Part shown: piece after piece, positions 17,995 to 25,992 of the stretch
How the letters are laid out: every line of letters begins with the position of its first letter
Numbering within the stretch: position 1 is the first letter of the stretch
Assembly (NCBI GenBank): GCA_023665865.1
Contig: JAMPDC010000001.1
Span: 211,694-275,693, forward strand
Length of the DNA stretch: 64,000 nucleotides
Direction: 5' to 3'
Source: Staphylococcus sp.
GTDB lineage: Bacteria; Bacteroidota; Bacteroidia; Bacteroidales; Muribaculaceae
Made by a program: the position numbers and the translations under genes
Notes under the pieces: model-generated
The model's input: only the letters and a program-made list of their open reading frames with translations
Database searches by the model: none
What the model was told of the DNA's origin: nothing

Positions 17995-19842
17995 ATGAAA
18001 TCAATCTCCAAATTTGCGATGGCTATTGCAGCTTTTCCACTTGCCTGCATGATGAGTGTGGAAGTCAACGCCGGCGACGGTGTCAAAGTTGAACATCTGA
18101 GTACCAACAACACTCTTGTCCGCATCGATGGCGATTCGCGCTATCTGATGCTGCCGGTACAGGAAGCTTTCGATGATGCCACTGTAAATGTAGTGGTCGA
18201 CGGAAAACTCGACCGTACTATATATGTCCGGTTGGCCAAATCAAAGGTTGACTACTCGATGCCTTTTGATCTGTCTCCATATAAAGGCCACGATGTGGTC
18301 CTGAACATTATCACTTCTCAAAACCGTTCGACCGTGCGCGAGGCAAAAGAAGATGCCTGTTGGAATAATTTCCGTCTCTCAGACACCATCGACGTGAGCA
18401 ATCAAGAGAAGTATCGTCCCGTCTTTCACCATACCCCGCTCTATGGATGGATGAACGACCCTAACGGCATGTTCTACAAAGACGGTGAATGGCATCTGTA
18501 TTACCAATGGAATCCCTATGGATCAAAGTGGCAGAACATGACCTGGGGCCACTCGTCGTCAGCTGACCTCGTCAACTGGAAGCACCATTCCGCAGCGATA
18601 GAGCCCAACGGCCTTGGATCAGTGTTTAGCGGAAGTTCCGCTATCGACTCCGAAAACAGCTCGGGTTTCGGCAAGGATGCGGTTGTCGCAATGTACACCT
18701 CGGCCGGGGTAAGCCAGATCCAGAGCCTCGCATATAGCCTTGACAATGGGCAGACATTCACAATCTACCCCGGCAATCCGGTGATCACACTCGAAAGTGA
18801 GGCCCGTGACCCCAACATGTTCTGGAACCCTGAGACAAAACTGTGGACTCTTATCCTGGCCCACGCACTCGACCATGAAATGTTGATCTTCACCTCACCC
18901 GACATGCGTGAATGGACACTCCAGAGTAGTTTCGGCAAGGGACTTGGCGCCCAGGACGGAGTCTGGGAATGTCCCGATCTCTTTGAACTACCCGTCGACG
19001 GCACCGGCCTGAAAAAGTGGGTGTTGCTCTGCAACATCAATCCCGGCGGCCCCTTCGGAGGCAGCGGTATCCAATATTTTGTCGGGGACTTCGATGGGAA
19101 GACTTTCACCGCTGATACGGATGCCAACGGTAAAGTCCCGACCAAATGGCTTGACTATGGCAAAGACAACTATGCTATTGTCAGCTGGAGCGACGCCCCC
19201 GACAACCGCCGTACGGCCATCGGATGGATGAGCAACTGGCAATATGCGGCTGAAGTCCCGACCAAACAATTCCGCTCGGCCAACACTCTCCCACGTGAAA
19301 TCAGTCTGTTCACAGGTGCCGACGGACAGATCTATGCCGCCTCCACTCCCTCGCCCGAGCTCACAGCGCTCCGCGGCAAAGAGACTGTAAGCGCAAAGTC
19401 ATTCAATGTAAACAAAAAAGGCCGGACCATTCTCCTTCCCGTTGAAAATGATGGAGCCTGCGAAATCCTTATGAATATTGATCCCGGCAAGGTCGGTTCG
19501 CTGTCGTTGACATTCAGCAACGATAAGGGCGAAAAGTCAGTCCTGACCTATGCTCCGAACTACGAGACCTTGTCGTTTGACCGCCGTGAAAGCGGAATCG
19601 TTGACTTCAGCCAGGATTTTCCTGCTGTCACCCTGACTCCGACATTCAACGGAGGCCGGATTCTCCCTCTCCGCATCTTCATCGACCGTGCGAGCATTGA
19701 GGTATTTGCCAACGAGGGGAAAGGAGTCATGACCAATCTCGTCTTCCCGACCACTCCATATACAAAACTTACAATCAATACCGATGGAAGCAATGCCAAG
19801 GTCAAGAATCTGAAGATATATTCAATCAACACTGAAAAATAA
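17995..19842 (+). CDS. GH32 fructan hydrolase (levanase/inulinase type)
   Basis: A 615-aa exported glycosidase. An N-terminal beta domain (residues about 28-130, DUF4980-like, seen in Bacteroidota GH32 enzymes) precedes the five-bladed catalytic domain. The three GH32 catalytic residues are visible: nucleophile D155 in WMNDPNG, stabiliser D272 in EARDPN and acid/base E325 in WECPD. A C-terminal beta-sandwich ends with FIDRASIEVFANEGKG. The family releases fructose from levan, inulin or sucrose; the preferred linkage cannot be read from sequence. The leader contains both a signal peptidase I-like site (VEVNA/GDG) and a poor lipobox (FPLAC), so periplasmic and lipid-anchored placement are both possible. 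It is first in an operon with the importer and fructokinase. Confidence 0.95.
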   Translation: MKSISKFAMAIAAFPLACMMSVEVNAGDGVKVEHLSTNNTLVRIDGDSRYLMLPVQEAFDDATVNVVVDGKLDRTIYVRLAKSKVDYSMPFDLSPYKGHDVVLNIITSQNRSTVREAKEDACWNNFRLSDTIDVSNQEKYRPVFHHTPLYGWMNDPNGMFYKDGEWHLYYQWNPYGSKWQNMTWGHSSSADLVNWKHHSAAIEPNGLGSVFSGSSAIDSENSSGFGKDAVVAMYTSAGVSQIQSLAYSLDNGQTFTIYPGNPVITLESEARDPNMFWNPETKLWTLILAHALDHEMLIFTSPDMREWTLQSSFGKGLGAQDGVWECPDLFELPVDGTGLKKWVLLCNINPGGPFGGSGIQYFVGDFDGKTFTADTDANGKVPTKWLDYGKDNYAIVSWSDAPDNRRTAIGWMSNWQYAAEVPTKQFRSANTLPREISLFTGADGQIYAASTPSPELTALRGKETVSAKSFNVNKKGRTILLPVENDGACEILMNIDPGKVGSLSLTFSNDKGEKSVLTYAPNYETLSFDRRESGIVDFSQDFPAVTLTPTFNGGRILPLRIFIDRASIEVFANEGKGVMTNLVFPTTPYTKLTINTDGSNAKVKNLKIYSINTEK

Positions 19843-19853
19843 TACATTTCACA

Positions 19854-21041
19854 ATGGAAAACAATTATAACCTCGCAACCGACAAAAAGGGACAGATAAT
19901 GCAGATGATTCCCGTCATGCTCTGTTTCTTTGCCATGGGATTCGTGGATCTTGTCGGCACGGCGTCAAATTATGTTCAGAAAGATTTAGGTCTGACTGAC
20001 TCCCAGGCCAACCTCTTCCCCTCGTTGGTTTTCTTCTGGTTTCTGATATTCTCAGTCCCGACCGGTATGCTGATGAACAAGATCGGCCGCAAGAAAACCG
20101 TGATGATGAGTCTCGTCGTCACAGCCATATCTCTCGTCCTCCCCTTGACAGGCGACAGCTATATGACCATGCTGATGGCTTTCTCTCTGCTCGGTATCGG
20201 CAATGCCATTATGCAGACCTCGCTCAATCCGCTCGTAACCAATCTGATCAGCAGCGACAAACTCGCATCCACACTGACTTTCGGGCAGTTTGTTAAAGCG
20301 ATCGCCTCCTTTCTCGCCCCCATCCTCGCAGCCTGGGGTGCCACTACCTATTTCCCGACATTTGGCCTCGGGTGGCGTGCATTGTTTGCCGTCTATGCCG
20401 TTTTCAGCCTGTTCTCAATCACCATGCTTGGGGCCACACCCATCGTAGAGGAACGTCCCGACAAGGCTTCTGGAGTAAAAGAATGTCTCAAACTGCTTGG
20501 CAGACCGTTCATCCTCCTCTGCTTCCTCGGCATCATGTGTCATGTCGGTATTGATGTCGGCACCAACACAACAGCTCCGAAAATCATAATGGAGCGTCTG
20601 GGTCTCCCCCTTGAGGAAGCAGGTTTCGCCACAAGCATCTATTTCATTTTCCGCACCATAGGTTGCTTCTTGGGCGCCTTCCTCCTCCGGTCTATGTCGC
20701 CCAGACTTTTCTTCGGCATAAGCGTGGCGATGATGCTGATAGCCATGTGCATACTGTTTGTCAGCCATACACTGACACCTATCTACATAGGCATCGCGCT
20801 CATCGGCTTCGGCAACTCTAACATCTTTTCCGTAGTCTTCTCACAGGCACTTGTCAATGCGCCAAATGAAAAGAATGAAGTATCTGGACTGATGATCATG
20901 GGACTGTTTGGCGGGACGGTGTTTCCTCTCGCAATGGGATTTGCCGCAGACGCCGTCGGGCAGATCGGAGCGATCATAATCATGATGCTGGGCGTTATAT
21001 ATCTTGCATACTATACATTGAAAATTAAAAACATCAAATAG
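19854..21041 (+). CDS. MFS monosaccharide/H+ symporter, FucP-like (probable fructose importer)
   Basis: A 395-aa inner-membrane protein with about 12 transmembrane segments. The family loop GMLMNKIGRKKTVMMSL between TM2 and TM3 and the pattern LGIGNAIMQTSLNPLVTNL are typical of the fucose/glucose/galactose permease subgroup in Bacteroidota. It begins 11 bases after the GH32 stop and ends 11 bases before the fructokinase. In the comparable B. thetaiotaomicron fructan locus an inner-membrane importer occupies this place. It probably moves the fructose freed in the periplasm into the cytoplasm. Confidence 0.9.
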   Translation: MENNYNLATDKKGQIMQMIPVMLCFFAMGFVDLVGTASNYVQKDLGLTDSQANLFPSLVFFWFLIFSVPTGMLMNKIGRKKTVMMSLVVTAISLVLPLTGDSYMTMLMAFSLLGIGNAIMQTSLNPLVTNLISSDKLASTLTFGQFVKAIASFLAPILAAWGATTYFPTFGLGWRALFAVYAVFSLFSITMLGATPIVEERPDKASGVKECLKLLGRPFILLCFLGIMCHVGIDVGTNTTAPKIIMERLGLPLEEAGFATSIYFIFRTIGCFLGAFLLRSMSPRLFFGISVAMMLIAMCILFVSHTLTPIYIGIALIGFGNSNIFSVVFSQALVNAPNEKNEVSGLMIMGLFGGTVFPLAMGFAADAVGQIGAIIIMMLGVIYLAYYTLKIKNIK

Positions 21042-21052
21042 AATCACATATC

Positions 21053-21931
21053 ATGAAAGGAATCGTAATCGGAATGGGCGAAGCTCTTTGGGACGTCCTT
21101 CCTGAAGGAAAAAAAATCGGTGGCGCACCTGCCAACTTTGCCTACCACGTATCACAATTCGGTCTCCCGAGCTGTGTCGTAAGCGCCGTCGGCGACGATG
21201 CTCTCGGAAAAGAGATCATCGAAAACTTTGTATCGAAAGGTCTGACCCATCAGATCGAAACCGTTCCCTACCCGACCGGAACCGTCCAGGTTGAGATTGA
21301 TCAAGCCGGGGTGCCTCAATATGAGATAAAGGAGAATGTCGCATGGGATAATATACCCTACACTGCCAAACTCGAACAGCTTGCTGAGAAAACGACCGCC
21401 GTATGCTTCGGCTCCCTCGCACAGCGCAACGTGGTGTCAAGAAACACTATCAACCGCTTTCTCGATGCAATCCCTGCCGACAACAATCCCCTCATTGTCT
21501 TCGACGTGAATCTCCGCCAGGGATTCTACAACAAGGAGATCCTGTGCAACTCGATGAAACGCTGCAATATTCTTAAGATCAATGACGAGGAGTTGGTCAC
21601 CGTCAGCCGTATGTTCGGCTATCCCGGCATCGATCTTCAGGACAAGTGCTGGATTCTGCTCGGTAAATATAACCTCAAGATGCTCATCCTGACCTGTGGC
21701 ATCAACGGCAGCTATGTTTTCACTCCCGGAAACGTGTCTTTCCAACCGACGCCCAAGGTGGAGGTTGCCGACACTGTCGGAGCAGGCGACTCGTTTACAG
21801 CCGCCTTCATCGCCAGCATTTTGAAAGGGAAATCAGTCAATGACGCACACTCCCGCGCCGTACAGACATCTGCCTTTGTATGTACGAAAAAGGGTGCCAT
21901 GCCGATTCTTCCGCCGGAGCTGACTGAATAA
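21053..21931 (+). CDS. fructokinase, PfkB/ribokinase family
   Basis: A 292-aa cytoplasmic sugar kinase. The N-terminal PfkB signature is visible as GEALWDVLPEGKKIGGAPANFAYH. The C-terminal signature DTVGAGDSFTAAFIASIL carries the catalytic base D246 in GAGDS. VFDVNLRQGFYNKE is the usual mid-protein motif. The length is normal for fructokinase. As last gene of the GH32-importer-kinase operon it most likely phosphorylates imported fructose to fructose 6-phosphate. Other PfkB substrates cannot be excluded from sequence alone, but the context is strong. Confidence 0.92.
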   Translation: MKGIVIGMGEALWDVLPEGKKIGGAPANFAYHVSQFGLPSCVVSAVGDDALGKEIIENFVSKGLTHQIETVPYPTGTVQVEIDQAGVPQYEIKENVAWDNIPYTAKLEQLAEKTTAVCFGSLAQRNVVSRNTINRFLDAIPADNNPLIVFDVNLRQGFYNKEILCNSMKRCNILKINDEELVTVSRMFGYPGIDLQDKCWILLGKYNLKMLILTCGINGSYVFTPGNVSFQPTPKVEVADTVGAGDSFTAAFIASILKGKSVNDAHSRAVQTSAFVCTKKGAMPILPPELTE

Positions 21932-21965
21932 CCGACAAAACACACGACACATACTCTATCCGCAA

Positions 21966-22009
21966 AATATTGCTCCAGACGTCGGTCCCCCGGCTTCTGG
22001 AGCAATATT
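21966..22009 (+). terminator. strong hairpin after the fructokinase gene
   Basis: aatattgctccaga (21966-21979) and tctggagcaatatt (21996-22009) are perfect 14-bp arms around a 16-base loop, starting 34 bases after the stop codon. It ends the GH32 operon. Confidence 0.75.
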
Positions 22010-22134
22010 CATTGTATGCAATCTGATTCATCCGCAGGATATTACACATACGGATGGGATGCTTAACCGTTTATGGTAAATATTTCCTTTATATTGGTAA
22101 GTCAGGTATGCCGGTTTTATTGTTACTTTGCGAT

Positions 22135-23226
22135 ATGAAAAAAATCACAGTTTCAATAGCCCTGCTTTTAGCGGCTTTTACAGTCAATGCCCAAAACAAC
22201 AACAACAACAACAACAACAATCGTATGTCAATGAATACAAACACATCTATTGCTCCGGCAGAAACTCTGGAGTTGACACAGGACTGGGATAAGGTTTTCC
22301 CGCAAAGTGAGAAGGTGATCCACCGCAAGGTCACATTTGTCAACCGCTATGGCATCACCCTTGCCGCCGATATGTATGTCCCCCGGAATGTTAAAGGCAA
22401 ACTACCGGCAATCGCCGTGAGCGGCCCCTTTGGTGCAGTCAAGGAGCAGTCAAGCGGCCTGTATGCCCAGCAGCTTGCCGAACGTGGATTTCTGACTGTC
22501 GCATTTGACCCGTCGTTCACAGGCGAGAGCGGGGGCATGCCTCGCCGCGTAGCATCGCCCGACATTAATACAGAGGATTTCTCGGCTGCCATTGATTTCC
22601 TTTCCATACAGCCTGAGGTCGATGCCGAACACATCGGCATCCTTGGTATATGCGGCTGGGGCGGCATAGCTATACAGGCTGCTATCAACGACCCGCGAAT
22701 CAAAGCCACCGTGGCCTCGACAATGTATGATATGACTCGTGTGACAGCCAACGGCTATTTTGACGCCGACAACTCAGCCGAGAAACGCAACGCCAGCCGC
22801 CGGGCGCTTGCCTCACAGCGGACTGAAGACTACCGCAACGGTTCATATAAGCGTGCGGGAGGTGTCGTCGACCCACTCCCGGCAGATGCGCCTCAGTTTG
22901 TCAAGGACTACTATACCTACTATAAAACTCCGAGAGGCTTCCATCCTCGCAGCGGCAACTCAACAGACGGATGGAATGTCACCTCAGCTCTTCCGTTTAT
23001 GAATTTCAGGTTTTTCCAATATGCCGCTGAACTTGAAAACGCTGTCCTGATAGTTCACGGCGATAAAGCCCACTCCTACTATTTCGGAAAAGATACGTTT
23101 GCTCTGCTCAATGGCGATAACAAGCAGATGCTGACCGTGAAAGACGCTACCCACTGCGACCTTTATGATCAGCTCGACAAAATCCCCTTCGACGAAATCG
23201 CCGCTTTCTATAACGAGTATCTGTAA
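22135..23226 (+). CDS. exported alpha/beta hydrolase with cysteine nucleophile (dienelactone-hydrolase-like)
   Basis: A 363-aa protein. The start MKKITVSIALLLAAFTVNAQ is a clean signal peptide; the longer reading from 22054 has no such start. A run of nine asparagines follows the predicted cleavage site. The hydrolase core has VSGPFGAVKEQSSGLYAQQLAERGF, FDPSFTGESGG and the nucleophile elbow GICGWGG, where cysteine takes the place of the usual serine, as in dienelactone hydrolases. HGDKAHSYYF and the late DATHCDLYD supply the acid and histidine. Close relatives are broadly annotated as alpha/beta hydrolases of unknown substrate. It is monocistronic, with a terminator on each side. Confidence 0.8.
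   Translation: MKKITVSIALLLAAFTVNAQNNNNNNNNNRMSMNTNTSIAPAETLELTQDWDKVFPQSEKVIHRKVTFVNRYGITLAADMYVPRNVKGKLPAIAVSGPFGAVKEQSSGLYAQQLAERGFLTVAFDPSFTGESGGMPRRVASPDINTEDFSAAIDFLSIQPEVDAEHIGILGICGWGGIAIQAAINDPRIKATVASTMYDMTRVTANGYFDADNSAEKRNASRRALASQRTEDYRNGSYKRAGGVVDPLPADAPQFVKDYYTYYKTPRGFHPRSGNSTDGWNVTSALPFMNFRFFQYAAELENAVLIVHGDKAHSYYFGKDTFALLNGDNKQMLTVKDATHCDLYDQLDKIPFDEIAAFYNEYL
22195..22221 (+). repeat. in-frame AAC trinucleotide repeat
   Basis: Eight AAC units plus AAT directly after the signal-peptide region of the hydrolase gene encode Asn21-Asn29. Length change in steps of three would alter the linker without breaking the frame. Confidence 0.85.
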
Positions 23227-23251
23227 TTGTCCGGATAATGACAATAAAAAA

Positions 23252-23312
23252 ACGCCCGCAGCCACCCGCCCCAATCTCCATGAGGGATTCCCGGTGACTG
23301 CGGGCGTCTTTC
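23252..23312 (+). terminator. terminator after the hydrolase gene
   Basis: acgcccgcag (23252-23261) pairs with ctgcgggcgt (23298-23307), followed by CTTT. A preceding A-run makes it usable in both directions. A small nested stem (AATC/GATT) lies in the loop. Confidence 0.75.
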
Positions 23313-23417
23313 CATCAATCCGGGGGGGGACACTGACTCCGCTCTTACAAATCTATCCCTCGCCTGCGCCACAAACTAAAAGCACAGTTTGCATTATCGC
23401 ACCATTTCGGGGTTCCC

Positions 23418-23446
23418 GTGTGATTAAATTTGCATCATAATCACAC
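23418..23446 (+). promoter_or_regulatory. palindromic operator over the -7 box of the arginine-rich gene
   Basis: GTGTGATTA (23418-23426) is mirrored by TAATCACAC (23438-23446), with an 11-base spacer. The -7 box TAAATTTG is at 23425-23432, inside the palindrome. A protein bound here would cover the promoter, so repression is the likely mode. Confidence 0.5.
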
Positions 23447-23465
23447 AAACAGAAATACCCCATCC

Positions 23466-23990
23466 ATGAAACAAAAAAACACTCACGGTGACACACGGAG
23501 AAAAAATTGCCGACCCGTTTCCGAAAAATTCTATCAGTCGCTCAACGATCGCGCCATTGCCGCCGCAAACGTGACAGGCCACCCACTGCTCGGCGTCGAC
23601 GTGATGATGGCCGTCGATGCCTACATCAACGAGGGAATCCAACCTACCGGCCGCAACGTAGAGCTGCTGCTGATCTTCACCCTCCTGAAGCCTGAAATCG
23701 ATAAGGCATTGGTGCGTTCGGCCGCCGCGCGAAGTCGCCGCAAACGCCAATGCGCCGCCAAAGCGACTGTAGCCGAGACCAAGTGCTCCGCGCCTGAAAG
23801 CAGCGGCGAAAACACGACTGAAAAATCGAACGTGGAAGTGACACCCGAACCCGGCCAACCGACATCAACCAATGCCTTCACCAGCAACCGGCGTGAGCGC
23901 CGTCGCCTGGAGCAGGAGCAGCGCCGTCGGGAGCGCCGACGTCTCGTCCCTCTCTCAGGCAAGCCAGTCAAAACATTCTCCCGGAAATAA
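23466..23990 (+). CDS. hypothetical protein with arginine-rich C-terminal helix
   Basis: Not assigned to a characterised family. From ATG 23466 it is 174 aa, starting MKQKNTHGDTRRKNCRPVSE. The longer start at 23430 lies upstream of the predicted transcription start. Residues 15-95 look helical and folded (FYQSLNDRAIAAANVTGHPL, VDVMMAVDAYINEG, LLLIFTLLKPEIDKALVRSAAARS). A low-complexity linker with E/T/P follows, and the tail (SNRRERRRLEQEQRRRERRR) is strongly basic and probably a charged helix that could bind nucleic acid. There is no signal peptide or membrane segment. Antisense frames across it are shadows of its arginine codons. Confidence 0.6.
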   Translation: MKQKNTHGDTRRKNCRPVSEKFYQSLNDRAIAAANVTGHPLLGVDVMMAVDAYINEGIQPTGRNVELLLIFTLLKPEIDKALVRSAAARSRRKRQCAAKATVAETKCSAPESSGENTTEKSNVEVTPEPGQPTSTNAFTSNRRERRRLEQEQRRRERRRLVPLSGKPVKTFSRK

Positions 23991-24031
23991 ATCCATCCTT
24001 GACTTTTTAAGATGCTGTTAAAAAAACAAAT

Positions 24032-24044
24032 GTTGGACACCAAC
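24032..24044 (+). repeat. small hairpin upstream of the adenylation gene
   Basis: GTTGG and CCAAC arms around a 3-base loop. No TAnnTTTG box was found in 23991-24091, so the promoter of the adenylation operon is not located. Confidence 0.25.
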
Positions 24045-24091
24045 CAAGTGAACAATATATTCTCCGAGAGCCTTAATACTTCAAAGACTCA

Positions 24092-25537
24092 ATGATTATG
24101 AACTCAAAGACGATATATTCCAAATTCAAAGAAATAGCAGCCAAAAGCCCCGATGCTCCGGCAATTATTGAGGATGACCGGAGACTGACCTATGCAGAAC
24201 TTGACCGGCTTGCCGACAGTATCATGGCTAAATTCTATGATCTGAAACCTCAGTATGTCGGAATCGTGATGCACCACGGCGCAGAGCAGATAGCTGCGAT
24301 GCTCGCTGTGTTGAAGAGCGGAGCCGCATACGTGCCGGCTGAGCCGACTCTGCCACAGGAACGCATTGACTACATGATGGAGACCGCAGGTGTCGACCTC
24401 ATCATAACAGACAATTATTGCCGTCACACACAAGTTCCCGTCGGAGAAATGCCCGACCGTTCCCGACCGGACGGTGTGGCCTATGTCCTCTACACGTCGG
24501 GCACTACCGGCAAACCCAAAGGTGTTGTGGTGGAAAATCATTCGGTTGTCAATTATGCTCACGCATTTGAATCGGAATTCCACACCGGCCCGGGCGACAT
24601 AATGCTTCAATATTCCGTCTGCTCATTTGATATATTTGTCGAAGAAGTTTTCACCACCTTGCTCAACGGGGCTGCCATCTGCATCCCATCGGCATCAATC
24701 CATAATGGATCACTCGGCGGACTCATGAAGTTCATCGGACGTCACGGTGTGACCATTATCGACGGCTTCCCCTATCTTATCGCCGAGATCAACAAGCTTC
24801 CCGAACTGCCATCCTCAGTCAAACTCATCATCAGCGGCGGTGATGTGATCAGAGGAAGCTACATAACCAATCTCCGCGACCGTGGAATAAAGATCTACAA
24901 CACCTACGGCCCGTCGGAAACTACAGTCTGCTCAAACTACTATCGTGTTGACAACGCTGAGCCCCTGGCTGACGGCACCTTTCCCATCGGCAAGGCCGTG
25001 AGTGGCGTGCAGGTCAAGATTCTCGACAAGAATCTGCGTGAGGTCCCCCGAGGGGTGACCGGCGAGATCTGTATTTTCGGCGAGGGAGTCAGCCGCGGCT
25101 ACCTCGGCAATCCTCCTGAACAGAAAAACTTCGTGACGATGGACGACGGAACGCGCCTGTATCGCAGCGGTGACCTCGGCTATGAGATGGCTGACGGAAA
25201 CATCGCTTTCCTGCACCGTCGTGACGATCAGGTGATGATCCTCGGCAAGCGAGTTGAACCGGAGGAGGTGGAAAATGTGCTCAACACCTGCCCTGGGGTT
25301 GAGCGTGGCATTGTCAGGGCTTTCATTGATGAAAACGGGCTCCATTATCTCGTGGCCTATCTTGTGGCCGGTGATAACTGTACCCTCCATAAAATCCGCG
25401 GCTACCTTGCGTCGAAACTCACCGACTTCATGATTCCGGAATTTTTCGTGAAAGTGAATCATATTCCACTCACCCGGCGCGGGAAAGTGGACATCGACGC
25501 CCTGCCCGTAGTAATGAAGGAAGGAGAAGCGATATGA
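24092..25537 (+). CDS. stand-alone amino-acid adenylation enzyme (NRPS A-domain type)
   Basis: A 481-aa ANL-superfamily enzyme that activates a carboxylate as an adenylate. Core motifs are complete: A3 YTSGTTGKPKG at 134-144, A5 YGPSETT near 272, A7 YRSGDLG near 357, A8 RRDDQVMILGKRVEPEEVE, and the A10 lysine K465 in RRGKVD. D180 in SFDIFVEE matches the aspartate that holds the alpha-amino group of amino-acid substrates, so an amino acid is the likely substrate. The chain ends after A10: no carrier protein, condensation or thioesterase domain follows, and no carrier gene is nearby. The start could also be the third codon (24098). The downstream GNAT overlaps by 4 bases (ATGA), showing tight coupling. 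Confidence 0.88.
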   Translation: MIMNSKTIYSKFKEIAAKSPDAPAIIEDDRRLTYAELDRLADSIMAKFYDLKPQYVGIVMHHGAEQIAAMLAVLKSGAAYVPAEPTLPQERIDYMMETAGVDLIITDNYCRHTQVPVGEMPDRSRPDGVAYVLYTSGTTGKPKGVVVENHSVVNYAHAFESEFHTGPGDIMLQYSVCSFDIFVEEVFTTLLNGAAICIPSASIHNGSLGGLMKFIGRHGVTIIDGFPYLIAEINKLPELPSSVKLIISGGDVIRGSYITNLRDRGIKIYNTYGPSETTVCSNYYRVDNAEPLADGTFPIGKAVSGVQVKILDKNLREVPRGVTGEICIFGEGVSRGYLGNPPEQKNFVTMDDGTRLYRSGDLGYEMADGNIAFLHRRDDQVMILGKRVEPEEVENVLNTCPGVERGIVRAFIDENGLHYLVAYLVAGDNCTLHKIRGYLASKLTDFMIPEFFVKVNHIPLTRRGKVDIDALPVVMKEGEAI

Positions 25538-25992
25538 TCGGGCTGCGCCGGCTCACATCCATTGACCGGCTGATGCTCTGGCGGAGGGAAGTCATCGAAA
25601 ATGTTTTCGGCATATCGCCCGACGCGTCATTGCTTGAGGCAAACCGGAGGTACTATGAAGAGCACATCCCCGATGGCAGCCATATAGCGCTTGTAGCATC
25701 GGTCGATGGCATAGATTGCGGCTGCGGTGCTGTCTGCTTTACCGCAGAACTCCCGTCGCCCGACAATCCGCGGGGGAAATGTGCCTATCTGATGAACATA
25801 TATGTCCGCAAAGAGTATCGTGAGATGGGGATTGCCCACCGGATAGTCAGGATGCTCATTGATGAGGCCATCAAACATGGATGCGGTAAAATCTATCTTG
25901 AGACCACTGCCGACGGCCGGCCGGTGTATCACTCGCTTGGATTCCGCAACATGCAAGGCATGATGAAATATTGTAATAATGAGACTCGCTAA
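25534..25992 (+). CDS. GNAT family N-acetyltransferase
   Basis: A 152-aa cytoplasmic acyl-CoA-dependent transferase. The GNAT core is visible: beta4 AYLMNIYVRKEYREMGIAHRIV with the acetyl-CoA pyrophosphate loop (here R-E-M-G-I-A), then ARMLIDEA-like helix, KIYLETTADGRPVYHSLGF. It begins inside the last codons of the adenylation gene and is followed at once by an esterase, so the three proteins are probably made together. The acceptor is unknown; in this setting it may be the amino acid activated by the upstream enzyme or a product built from it, which is inference. Confidence 0.85.
   Translation: MIGLRRLTSIDRLMLWRREVIENVFGISPDASLLEANRRYYEEHIPDGSHIALVASVDGIDCGCGAVCFTAELPSPDNPRGKCAYLMNIYVRKEYREMGIAHRIVRMLIDEAIKHGCGKIYLETTADGRPVYHSLGFRNMQGMMKYCNNETR

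Noticed and set aside
22123-22130. TTACTTTG as a -7 box for the alpha/beta hydrolase
   Set aside because: The second base is T instead of A and it lies only 5 bases before the ATG.
23424-24055. Antisense and overlapping frames of 144 aa on the minus strand
   Set aside because: They are shadows of the arginine-rich plus-strand gene, with arginine-rich and compositionally odd translations and no promoter or family match.
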